Origin: Acidobacteriota bacterium
GTDB lineage: Bacteria > Acidobacteriota > Vicinamibacteria > Vicinamibacterales > CAVVIG01
Assembly: GCA_018268955.1 (NCBI GenBank)
Contig: JAFDVO010000029.1
Coordinates: 1-64,000 of the forward strand
Direction of reading: 5' to 3'
Length of the DNA: 64,000 nt
Each line of letters begins with the position of its first letter. Position 1 is the stretch's first letter. The notes under the pieces are model-generated. The model worked only from the letters and a program-made list of their open reading frames with translations, did not search any database and was not told the origin of the DNA. A program made the translations under genes and the position numbers. Positions 34,233 to 41,638 of this stretch are shown in pieces.

Positions 34233-34349
34233 ATGACCATCAACATGGGTAGCCGGGTGCTCGAGTACGCGATGTACAGCGGGTTGTTCGCCATCGTCGC
34301 GGTCAAACTCCTGGTCGTCTGGCCTATCGCGATGTTCCGCCTGTTCTGA
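34233..34349 (+). CDS. 38-residue membrane microprotein
   Basis: ATG at 34233 follows AAGGAGCAGAAGTC, a good Shine-Dalgarno. The 38-residue product starts MTINMGSRVLEYAMYSG, continues with a strongly hydrophobic span (LFAIVAVKLLVVWPIAM) and ends in RLF, so it is a single-span membrane peptide. It is followed 63 bp later by the HPF-like gene on the same strand. No function is known. Confidence 0.65.
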   Translation: MTINMGSRVLEYAMYSGLFAIVAVKLLVVWPIAMFRLF

Positions 34350-34412
34350 GCGGCGGCTGCTCCGCGACGCGTGCCACACGCGACGCCCTATCGATTGAAA
34401 GTGAGGCCGGTG

Positions 34413-34754
34413 ATGCGGATCTTCGTACGGCCTTCCGCGGACTTCTCGCAGGAGGCCATTGACCTGGCGCACAGGCGCCTCGAATTCGCCCTCGGGCGAT
34501 TCGCCGGGCGCGTGCGCACCCTGACGGTTCGCCTCAAGGACCTGAACGGTCCGAGAGGCGGACCGGACAAGCACTGCCAGATTGCGGTCCGGCTCGAACG
34601 CCCACGCCGCGTCATCGTCATCGAGGACGTCGACACGGAGCCGGAGGCGGCGATCAGCCGGGCCGCGGAGCGGGCCTCACGCGCCGTCGCGCGTGCGATT
34701 CAGGCCGCAGGGGACCGGCGCCAGATGCACGGCGCCGCCCCGAGCTGGTCGTAG
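34413..34754 (+). CDS. HPF/RaiA-family ribosome-associated protein
   Basis: A 113-residue protein. ATG 34413 has GAGG upstream and gives MRIFVRPSADFSQEAIDLAHRRLEFALGRF. Central strands (LTVRLKDLNGP, CQIAVRLERP, VIVIEDVD) and a C-terminal basic helix (ISRAAERASRAVARAI) suit the short HPF/YfiA fold, which binds the 30S subunit and promotes hibernation. It lacks the long C-terminal dimerisation domain. It is preceded by a membrane microprotein and followed by a strong hairpin at 34860. Confidence 0.82.
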   Translation: MRIFVRPSADFSQEAIDLAHRRLEFALGRFAGRVRTLTVRLKDLNGPRGGPDKHCQIAVRLERPRRVIVIEDVDTEPEAAISRAAERASRAVARAIQAAGDRRQMHGAAPSWS

Positions 34755-34859
34755 CGACCGCATGAGCGGCACCGTCCTTCTCATGGAGTGATTGACCTGC
34801 CGGCGCCCCGGCCGACTTCCAGGCGCTCGCCAGACACCCTCCCGACCTGTCCCACCTTC

Positions 34860-34886
34860 CAGCGCCGGCCCGGCCGGGCGGCGCTG
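34860..34886. terminator. GC-rich hairpin downstream of the HPF gene
   Basis: CAGCGCC-g-GCCCGG pairs with CCGGGC-GGCGCTG: 13 bp with one bulged G and no loop. It lies ~105 nt after the HPF stop and ahead of the next gene. It is terminator-like but lacks a U-tract. Confidence 0.5.
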
Positions 34887-34957
34887 GACAACCCCACCTC
34901 ACACCGCCTGCCCGGCCTGCTCCCGAGAGCGCAGTATCATCCTTGCGGTCCCACATC

Positions 34958-37210
34958 GTGAGAGCCCTTTTTTCCCTGACGGCGCTTGTCGGCGCCTTCC
35001 TGCTGTTTCTCGTTGAGCCGATGTTCGCGCGCATGGTGCTGCCGCTTCTGGGCGGCACGCCGGCGGTGTGGAACACCTGCCTCGTCTTCTACCAACTCGC
35101 GCTGCTCGCCGGCTACCTGTACGCGCACGTCGCGGGCGCGCGCCCGGCACGGCAGCAGGTGCTGCTGCAGATCGTGTTGATGGTGGCGGCGTTCGTCGCG
35201 CTGCCCATTACCGTGCACGGCGGCGCACCTCCCGCGTCTGCCAACCCGATCGGCTGGGTGCTCGCGCTGCTCGTCGTGTCGCTGGGCCTGCCGTTCGTCG
35301 TGCTCGCGACAACCGGTCCATTGCTCCAGCGCTGGTATGCCTCGCTCGGACCTGACGCGGCGCGGACGGTGTACTCGTTGTTCGCCGCGAGTAACGTCGG
35401 CAGCTTCGTGGGACTCTTCAGCTATCCGTTCGTCGTCGAACCGCTCCTGCGCGTGCGCGATCAGAGCTTCGCGTGGACCGCTGGGTATGCCGTGTACGTG
35501 CTGCTCATGTTCGCGTGCGGCGCTGCGGTGTGGCGTACGAATCCAACGGCGATGCACGATCGGCCTGCTCCAGAGCCCGTGACGCCGGCTCCTGCCCGTC
35601 GGACGACCAAGCAGGCGGTGCCCGTTGCCGCTGAAGACGCCGACGAAGCCGACCTGTGGACGATGCGGCTGCGGTGGCTGGGGCTGGCGGCGATTCCGTC
35701 GACGCTGCTCATGAGCGTGACGACGTTCATCTCGACCGACGTGGCGTCGATGCCGTTGCTGTGGGTCGTGCCGCTGGCGCTGTACCTGCTGACGTTCGTG
35801 CTCGCATTCGCCGAGCGACGCCTCGTCAGCATGCGGGTGATCGGCTGGCTCTTCCCGGCAGCCGTCGTGCTGACGGTGGCACTGGTCATGGCGCCGCCGG
35901 AGTTTCCGTTCACGCTGATTGCGCTGCACCTCACGTGCTTCTTCGTGATCGCCCTGGCGTGCCACACCGTGCTCGCCGACAGCCGACCGTCGGCGGCGGC
36001 CCTGACCGAGTTCTACCTCTGGCTGTCGGCAGGCGGTGCGGTGGGCGGGCTCTTCAACGCGCTCGTGGCACCGCTGGTGTTCGTCAACCCGTTCGAGTAT
36101 CCGCTGGCGGCGCTCTCGGCCTGCCTCCTGCTGCCGAACGCGCTCGGCATCGGCAGCACCGTGCGATCGAGGGCACGCGAGGTGCTGTCCTTTGCGCTCG
36201 CGGCCGTGCCGGTGCTGCTGCTGTTCGTCCTCGTGCCGATGGTGCAGCAGTACGACAAGCAGCTGCCCGACAGCCCGTTCGTCCGCTTCGTCATCATCTT
36301 CGGACCGCCCTGCCTGTTCGCCTTCGCGCTGCAGCGGCGGCCGCTCAGGATGGGGATCGCGCTGGCAACGCTCGTCGTCGCCGGCACGTTCGTCCGCTTC
36401 GACAACCGCGTCCCCATACACCTGGAGCGCAGCTTCTTCGGGCTGCACCGCGTGATGTTCACCGGCCAGGAGCGCGTGCTGCTGAGTGGCACGACGAACC
36501 ACGGCGCACAGTCGATTCGGCCGGAGTTCAAGTGCGAGCCGCTCACCTACTACTCGCGTGAGGGCCCCATCGGCCAGTTGATGGAGCAGGTCCAGACGGA
36601 GGGGACGAAGAAGCGGTTCGGCGTGATCGGCCTGGGCACGGCGTCGATGGCCGCGTACGCGCGGCCCGGTGAAGAGTGGACCTACTTCGAGATCAATCCG
36701 GTCATCGAGCGGATCGCGCGCGACCCGGAGTACTTCACCTACCTGCGGGACTGCGGTCCTCAGTCTCGCGTGGTGATTGGCGATGCGCGACTGAAACTCG
36801 TCGAGCAGCCCGACGCCGCATTCGATGTGATGGTGCTCGACGCGTTCAGCTCGGACGCGATCCCGGTGCATCTCATCACGCGTGAAGCGCTCGAGCTCTA
36901 CCTGCGCAAGCTGGCGCCTGGCGGCATCATCGCCGTCCACATCTCCAATCGCTATCTCGATCTGGCGCCGATGCTCGGGTCCACAGCGCGCGCCGAAGGG
37001 CTCGCGTCCGTCGTGCAGACGAACGTACCTGCCGAGTACGCGCGTAAGGTCAGCCTCGAGATCTCGCCCTCGCGCTGGGTCCTCCTCGCCCGCAGCGGCA
37101 CCGACCTCGCCCCGCTCGTCCAGACCGGCCTCTGGTCCACGCTGGACGACGTGCAGGGGCCGGTGTGGACGGACGACTACTCGAATGTGCTGGGAGTGTT
37201 CAGAAGATAG
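34958..37210 (+). CDS. Fused MFS-type membrane / spermidine-synthase-like protein
   Basis: A protein of about 750 residues starting at GTG 34958; a TTG at 34943 is also in frame but sits only 2 nt after the TATCAT hexamer. Residues ~1-480 contain many TM segments (FLLFLVEPMFARMVLPLLGG is the typical opening, LLMSVTTFISTDVAS later). The C-terminal ~230 residues are a spermidine-synthase-like Rossmann domain with GVIGLGTASM, FEINPVIERIA, IGDARLKL and VLDAFSSDAIPVHLITREAL. Here the catalytic-type Asp is kept (VLDAFSSD), unlike the relative at 1156-4395. Polyamine synthesis is possible but unproven. Confidence 0.87.
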   Translation: MRALFSLTALVGAFLLFLVEPMFARMVLPLLGGTPAVWNTCLVFYQLALLAGYLYAHVAGARPARQQVLLQIVLMVAAFVALPITVHGGAPPASANPIGWVLALLVVSLGLPFVVLATTGPLLQRWYASLGPDAARTVYSLFAASNVGSFVGLFSYPFVVEPLLRVRDQSFAWTAGYAVYVLLMFACGAAVWRTNPTAMHDRPAPEPVTPAPARRTTKQAVPVAAEDADEADLWTMRLRWLGLAAIPSTLLMSVTTFISTDVASMPLLWVVPLALYLLTFVLAFAERRLVSMRVIGWLFPAAVVLTVALVMAPPEFPFTLIALHLTCFFVIALACHTVLADSRPSAAALTEFYLWLSAGGAVGGLFNALVAPLVFVNPFEYPLAALSACLLLPNALGIGSTVRSRAREVLSFALAAVPVLLLFVLVPMVQQYDKQLPDSPFVRFVIIFGPPCLFAFALQRRPLRMGIALATLVVAGTFVRFDNRVPIHLERSFFGLHRVMFTGQERVLLSGTTNHGAQSIRPEFKCEPLTYYSREGPIGQLMEQVQTEGTKKRFGVIGLGTASMAAYARPGEEWTYFEINPVIERIARDPEYFTYLRDCGPQSRVVIGDARLKLVEQPDAAFDVMVLDAFSSDAIPVHLITREALELYLRKLAPGGIIAVHISNRYLDLAPMLGSTARAEGLASVVQTNVPAEYARKVSLEISPSRWVLLARSGTDLAPLVQTGLWSTLDDVQGPVWTDDYSNVLGVFRR

Positions 37211-37259
37211 GGACGACTTAAGACGTAAGACTTTAGACGTGAGACTTCAGACTCAAGTC
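37211..37259. terminator. Self-complementary AGACGTAAGAC-type repeat spacer
   Basis: The whole 49-bp spacer between two convergent genes is made of GACTTAAGAC / GTAAGACTTTAG / GTGAGACTTC units. It is largely self-complementary (GACTT at one end, AAGTC at the other). The same wording recurs at 41566-41638. Confidence 0.5.
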
Positions 37260-38036
37260 CTACTTCTTCTGCGGTTCTGCCTGCTTCCGGTGCATCTCCG
37301 CTAGCACCTCGTTCGGCGTCACGCTCGCCATCGTCGTCTGCAGCTTGTTCTTCCAGCCGGTGACGACGTCGGCGTCGCCGTTGAGCATCGCGTCGAAGCC
37401 AGCCTTCGCGACGTCCGCCGGATCGTCCTTGCTGCCCTGGCCGACCGAGGTGTCGGTCATGTTGGCGCGCTCGAAGAACTCGGTCTCGGTCGCGCCGGGC
37501 ATCAGGCAGGTGACCGTCACTCCGGAATCCTTCAGCTCGTTCCGCAGCGCGTACGAGAACGAGTCGATGAAAGCCTTCGTGCCGTTGTAAACCGCCTGGA
37601 ACGTGCCAGGAATGTAGCCGGCGATCGAGCCGGTGATGAGAATGCGTCCTTTGTGGCGCGCGCGCATCTCGCGCCCGACCTGCTGGATCAGGTAAATGGT
37701 CCCGGTGACGTTGGTGTCGATGACGTGGCGGATCTCCTCGAATGGTTGATCGAGGAATGCCTTGCCCAGGCCGTGCCCGGCGTTCGCCAGCAGCGCGTCC
37801 ACCAGTCGCCCCTTGGTCGCGGCAACGAGGGCGTCGACGCCGGACAGCGTCGCCAGATCCGCCTCCACCGCGTCCACCTGGCTCCCCATCTGCCGCAGCT
37901 CGGCTGCCGCGTTCTCGATCGAGGCCTCGTCCGCCGCAATCAGCAGGTCGTACCCGTGCTGCGCGCATTGGCGGGCCAGTTCGAAGCCGATCCCGCTCGA
38001 CGCGCCGGTCACGATCGCAAACGGCCGTTGGTTCAT
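37260..38036 (-). CDS. Short-chain dehydrogenase/reductase
   Basis: A 258-residue classical SDR. ATG 38036 has AAGGAGAG upstream. Cofactor motif TGASSGIG (~10-17), NAGHG, and the catalytic set: Ser in ITGSIAG, then Tyr and Lys in VYNGTKAF. The rest is in the usual YqjQ/DltE-like arrangement. Substrate unknown. It ends in the repeat-filled convergent spacer, and its start faces the SQR-like gene. Confidence 0.9.
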   Translation of the reverse strand: MNQRPFAIVTGASSGIGFELARQCAQHGYDLLIAADEASIENAAAELRQMGSQVDAVEADLATLSGVDALVAATKGRLVDALLANAGHGLGKAFLDQPFEEIRHVIDTNVTGTIYLIQQVGREMRARHKGRILITGSIAGYIPGTFQAVYNGTKAFIDSFSYALRNELKDSGVTVTCLMPGATETEFFERANMTDTSVGQGSKDDPADVAKAGFDAMLNGDADVVTGWKNKLQTTMASVTPNEVLAEMHRKQAEPQKK

Positions 38037-38216
38037 CGTCGCTCTCCTTCTGCTCATGCAGGCGTGCGGACCGTCGGTGCGACGGACCCGTCGGGGCCGT
38101 CGCAAGAACCGGGCTCCTGACCGCCCGCCACTGGCGTCGGGCGCTCCTCCATCCGGCCGCAGCGGGCCAGTCACCAATCGCCCGGCTCTGCATCACTCGA
38201 ATGAAGGAGTGTCCCC

Positions 38217-39674
38217 ATGGGCAGACTGCTGATTCTCGGTGCCGGCATTGCCGGGCATACCGCGGCGATGCATGCCCGCCATCGTCTGCCGGCGGCACAT
38301 GAAGTGGTGGTCGTGTCGCCAAACAGCCAGTGGAACTGGATCCCGTCGAACATCTGGGTCGGGACCGGGTATATGAAACCCGAGCAGGTGACCTTCCCGC
38401 TGGCACCGGTCTATCAGAAGCTTGGTATCCCGTTCCATCAGGCACGGGCGGTCAGCGTCCATCCCGACGGATCACCCGAGCGGCCGAAGCCGTTTGTCAC
38501 GGTCGAGTACACGAGCCCGGAGCGGCAGGGCCAGACCGAGCAGCTCGAGTACGACTTCCTGATCAACGCAACCGGTCCACGTCTGAACTTCGGCGCCACG
38601 AAGGGGCTCGGTCCCGAGGCGAACAGCCTGTCCGTCTGTACGTACGGCCATGCGGCGCACACGGCTGCGGCACTGAAGACGAGCATCGAGCGGATGAAGC
38701 GGGGCGAGCCGCAGACGCTCCTCATCGGCACCGGTCACGGCACCTGCACCTGCCAGGGCGCGGCGTTCGAGTACCTGTTCAACGTCGAGTTCGAGCTGCG
38801 CCGGCAAGGAGTCCGCGACAAGGCACGCCTCATCTGGATCTCCAACGAGGCGGAGCTCGGCGACTTCGGGATGGGTGGCATGTTCATCCGTCGCGGCGGC
38901 TACGTCACGCATTCGCGTGTCTTCGCCGAGTCGCTCTACACAGAGCGCGGCGTCGAGTGGATCACCGGAGCGCACGTGAAGGAGGTTGGCGCGCGCGAGT
39001 CGATCTACGAAACGCTCGATGGCGACGAGCGGAGCGTCTCGCACGACTTCGCCATGCTGCTTCCGCCGTTCACGGGCGTCGGGCTCAAGGCGTTCGACCG
39101 CGCAGGGACGGAGATCACCACCGACCTCTTCGCCCCGAACCACTTCATGCTTGTCGACGCTGACTACCGCAAGAAGAGCTACGACGAATGGTCGCCGGCG
39201 GACTGGCCCGAGACCTACCAGAGCCCGAAATATCCCAGCATCTTCGCGGTCGGCATTGCGTTCGCCCCGCCGCATCCCATCAGCAAGCCGATGACGAGCA
39301 CGAAGGGCACGCCGATCTTCCCGACCCCTCCGCGAACGGGCATGCCGTCGGGCGTCATGGCCCGTCAGGTCGCGCTGAACATCGCCGACATGATGACCGG
39401 GCGCGCGACTGCCCCCACCCGCAAGGCGTCGTTGGCGCACATGGGTGCGGCCTGCATCGCATCGGCGGGAGCGAGCGTCTTCAACGGGTCCGCGGTGGCG
39501 ATGACGGTCTACCCCATTGTCCCGGACTTCAAGACCTACCCGGACACCGGCCGCGAGCTGCGCTACACCACCGGCGAGGTCGGCCTGGCCGGGCACTGGG
39601 TGAAGCACGCCCTGCACTACGCGTTCATCTACAAGGCCAAGGCGAATCCGCTCTGGCGTGCGGTCCCTGAATAG
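38217..39674 (+). CDS. Sulfide:quinone oxidoreductase-like FAD flavoprotein
   Basis: A 485-residue protein with GAAGGAG upstream. The N-terminal dinucleotide-binding motif is LLILGAGIAGHTAAM. The layout follows the SQR/FCSD group: INATGP, a cysteine pair in GHGTCTCQG (Cys177, Cys179), YPSIFAVGIA for the second FAD-binding segment, and C-terminal amphipathic segments for membrane contact. Classical SQR uses Cys residues at other spacings, so the exact type is uncertain. It should oxidise sulfide or a related thiol and reduce quinone. A 48-residue protein is encoded 11 bp downstream. Confidence 0.82.
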   Translation: MGRLLILGAGIAGHTAAMHARHRLPAAHEVVVVSPNSQWNWIPSNIWVGTGYMKPEQVTFPLAPVYQKLGIPFHQARAVSVHPDGSPERPKPFVTVEYTSPERQGQTEQLEYDFLINATGPRLNFGATKGLGPEANSLSVCTYGHAAHTAAALKTSIERMKRGEPQTLLIGTGHGTCTCQGAAFEYLFNVEFELRRQGVRDKARLIWISNEAELGDFGMGGMFIRRGGYVTHSRVFAESLYTERGVEWITGAHVKEVGARESIYETLDGDERSVSHDFAMLLPPFTGVGLKAFDRAGTEITTDLFAPNHFMLVDADYRKKSYDEWSPADWPETYQSPKYPSIFAVGIAFAPPHPISKPMTSTKGTPIFPTPPRTGMPSGVMARQVALNIADMMTGRATAPTRKASLAHMGAACIASAGASVFNGSAVAMTVYPIVPDFKTYPDTGRELRYTTGEVGLAGHWVKHALHYAFIYKAKANPLWRAVPE

Positions 39675-39685
39675 CGGAGGCGATC

Positions 39686-39832
39686 ATGCCGCTGCGCAAG
39701 CCTTTCGAACAGAGCTACTACCCGCCGCTGCCGACGCGCTGGACCCGGTACTGGCGGACGAACATCCCGTGGCAGTTCCTGCGCTTCCTGCTGCTCAACG
39801 TGAAGATGCTGCGAATGGTGAGAAAGCACTGA
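39686..39832 (+). CDS. 48-residue basic aromatic microprotein, SQR partner
   Basis: ATG 39686 follows AGCGGAGGCGATC, a strong Shine-Dalgarno, 11 bp after the SQR-like stop. The product is rich in Tyr, Trp, Pro and Arg at the N-terminus (MPLRKPFEQSYYPPLPTRW) and has a hydrophobic, basic helix (FLRFLLLNVKMLRMVRKH) at the end. Its tight coupling suggests a subunit or membrane tether of the SQR-like enzyme. No function is known. Confidence 0.65.
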   Translation: MPLRKPFEQSYYPPLPTRWTRYWRTNIPWQFLRFLLLNVKMLRMVRKH

Positions 39833-39864
39833 GACGGCCGAGCTGACCGGTCGTCGACGCGGCG

Positions 39865-39870
39865 TACAAT
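39865..39870 (+). promoter_or_regulatory. -10 element for a probable leaderless transcript
   Basis: TACAAT ends 6 nt before the ATG at 39877, with CTGACC 16 nt further upstream as a possible -35. No Shine-Dalgarno. Confidence 0.5.
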
Positions 39871-39876
39871 CAACGG

Positions 39877-40695
39877 ATGCGCATGACGTTCTTCCTTGCC
39901 GCCTGCTCCCTGGTGTTGACCACGGCTGCCTGCAAGCCGGCCGCGTCGACGAACGCACCAGCCGCGACGACCGCCCCAGCAGCGCAGCAGCAGAGCGCCG
40001 CGCCTGCAAGCGCCGCTGGCCCGGCGGCGGCACCGGCAGCGGGCGTGGAGAACGCCTTCACCGGCACCATCGCCGAGACGATGGATTCGGGCGGCTACAC
40101 GTATGCGCGCCTCGAAGGCGGCGGCAAGAACGACGTGTGGATTGCGGCGCCGCAGTTCGACGCGAAGGTCGGTGAGCAGGTGTCAGTGGCGCTCGACATG
40201 CCGATGCCAGGCTTCCAGAGCAAGACCCTGAACCGCACGTTCCCGACGCTGTACTTCGTGCAGGATGTTGCGCGGAACGGGCAGCCGCTCGCCGGTGGCA
40301 ACCGCCCGTCAGCACCAGCGCTGATGACCGGCCACGGCTCGAGCGGGAACGGAGGCAGCAGCACCGCAGCGCCAAGCGTTCAGAAGCTCGAACCGCCTGC
40401 TGGAGGCCTGTCGGTCGCGGATGTCTTCGCGAAGAAGGACAGCCTCTCCGGGAAGTCCGTGACGGTGCGGGGCACGGTCGTGAAGTTCAACGGCGGCATC
40501 ATGGACCGCAACTGGCTCCACATCCAGGACGGGTCCGGCTCCGCCACCGCGAAGAACAACGACCTCACGATCACGACGAACGCCGACGTGAAGGTCGGCG
40601 ACGTCGTCATCATGACCGGCGTGGTCGGCACCAACAAGGACTTCGGCTACGGCTACGCGTACGACGTCATGCTGGAGAAGGCCACGCTCAAGTAG
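39877..40695 (+). CDS. Lipoprotein with C-terminal OB-fold (NrfJ-like)
   Basis: A 272-residue protein with a lipoprotein signal: hydrophobic start and lipobox TTAAC (Cys19). An Ala-rich linker (~22-55) is followed by two beta-rich units. The first contains FTGTIAETMDSGGYTYARLEG and the second GKSVTVRGTVVKFNGGIMDRNWLHIQDGSG, which is the OB-type motif seen in NrfJ-like proteins. It is probably anchored in a membrane facing the periplasm. Ligand unknown. Confidence 0.8.
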   Translation: MRMTFFLAACSLVLTTAACKPAASTNAPAATTAPAAQQQSAAPASAAGPAAAPAAGVENAFTGTIAETMDSGGYTYARLEGGGKNDVWIAAPQFDAKVGEQVSVALDMPMPGFQSKTLNRTFPTLYFVQDVARNGQPLAGGNRPSAPALMTGHGSSGNGGSSTAAPSVQKLEPPAGGLSVADVFAKKDSLSGKSVTVRGTVVKFNGGIMDRNWLHIQDGSGSATAKNNDLTITTNADVKVGDVVIMTGVVGTNKDFGYGYAYDVMLEKATLK

Positions 40696-40703
40696 GCCTG
40701 TCC

Positions 40704-41519
40704 TCAGCGGCCGGTCGCCTGTGGCCGCTCGAAGCCGACGGTCGGCACCGGCACGGCCGACGTGTCGCCGTTGTCCCTGACGCCCTGTAGCGGCTTCGCG
40801 TCAGGGAACGCGCGCGCGATGGCATCCACGCCACCCTGCGGCTGCGCCATGCCGACCAGGTCCGCGCGCTGCTGCCGCGTCTGCATCGAATCGAGCTGCA
40901 TCCGCGTGTCCCGCGCGCTCAGCAGCTCCGGCTTCAGCTCCCCGTCGCGATTGAAGCTCCACGCGAGGTGCGGTGGCCCCAGCGGAAGCTGGTCTCCGGG
41001 TGAGCCGGGAGTGCCGGTCATCCAGAAGTGCCACGTCTTGCCGTAGCTGTTGATCTTCGTCTTCATCGCCTCGTGCTCGGCCGCCGCCGGCACCCCAGGC
41101 ATCTGCAGTTCGCCGGAAAGAATTTCGTAGTTGTGCGGATGCCAGTAGGCGCGCTCGTCGGCCGGGAGCTTGTCGTGCAGCGACGCGGAGATGATGTACT
41201 CGACGCCGTGCAGCCGCGCATCCGCCGTGTTGCCGTCGAAGAGCACGCACTGTGCGAAGTCCTCGTTCACCTGGTTGCAGTAGTGGTGGGACTCCATCTG
41301 CATCTGCGGATCGTCCTTCGCGGCATGGAAGCCGTCGAGGTACATCGAGATGCGCTCCACAGGAGCCTTGGCCTGCACGAGGTTGGCGGCGCTCTCCAGC
41401 CCGGCGGTGGTTGGCGTCCGGGCCTGACCGGGCGGCTCGGCGTTCGGGGCGGTGTTCCCGCCGCCACATCCCACGCAGACCAGCAACGTCAGGCTCGCGG
41501 CGATACACATCCGGTTCAT
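40704..41519 (-). CDS. DUF1264 (oil-body-associated-like) lipoprotein
   Basis: A protein of about 271 residues. ATG 41519 has GGAGGG at good spacing; a GTG at 41528 is also in frame. A lipoprotein signal with LLVCVGC places it in a membrane. The body matches DUF1264, known from plant oil-body-associated proteins: SHHYCNQVNEDFAQCVLFDG, VEYIISASLHDKLP, WHPHNYEILSGEL and KTWHFW. Function in bacteria is unknown. It converges with the OB-fold lipoprotein gene, whose stop is 8 bp away. Confidence 0.83.
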   Translation of the reverse strand: MNRMCIAASLTLLVCVGCGGGNTAPNAEPPGQARTPTTAGLESAANLVQAKAPVERISMYLDGFHAAKDDPQMQMESHHYCNQVNEDFAQCVLFDGNTADARLHGVEYIISASLHDKLPADERAYWHPHNYEILSGELQMPGVPAAAEHEAMKTKINSYGKTWHFWMTGTPGSPGDQLPLGPPHLAWSFNRDGELKPELLSARDTRMQLDSMQTRQQRADLVGMAQPQGGVDAIARAFPDAKPLQGVRDNGDTSAVPVPTVGFERPQATGR

Positions 41520-41565
41520 CACTGACACCCCTCCGGGAGCTGATGCTGCGAAGGAGATGCCAGGG

Positions 41566-41638
41566 GACGTGAGACTTGAGACGTAAGGCGTGAGAACTTC
41601 TTGCGTCTAAGTCTTACGTCTCACTTCTAACGTCTAAC
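41566..41638 (-). terminator. Hairpin of TGAGACGTAAG repeats 3' of the decarboxylase gene
   Basis: TGAGACGTAAG (41577-41587) pairs perfectly with CTTACGTCTCA (41613-41623). GACGT (41566-41570) and ACGTC (41630-41634) extend the stem imperfectly. It lies between the decarboxylase 3' end and the start of the DUF1264 gene. Wording is shared with 37211-37259. Confidence 0.6.

Noticed and set aside
34937..36940. 667-codon frame antisense to the MFS/spermidine-synthase gene
   Set aside because: Highly charged, repetitive shadow of a membrane protein gene, with no recognisable domain.
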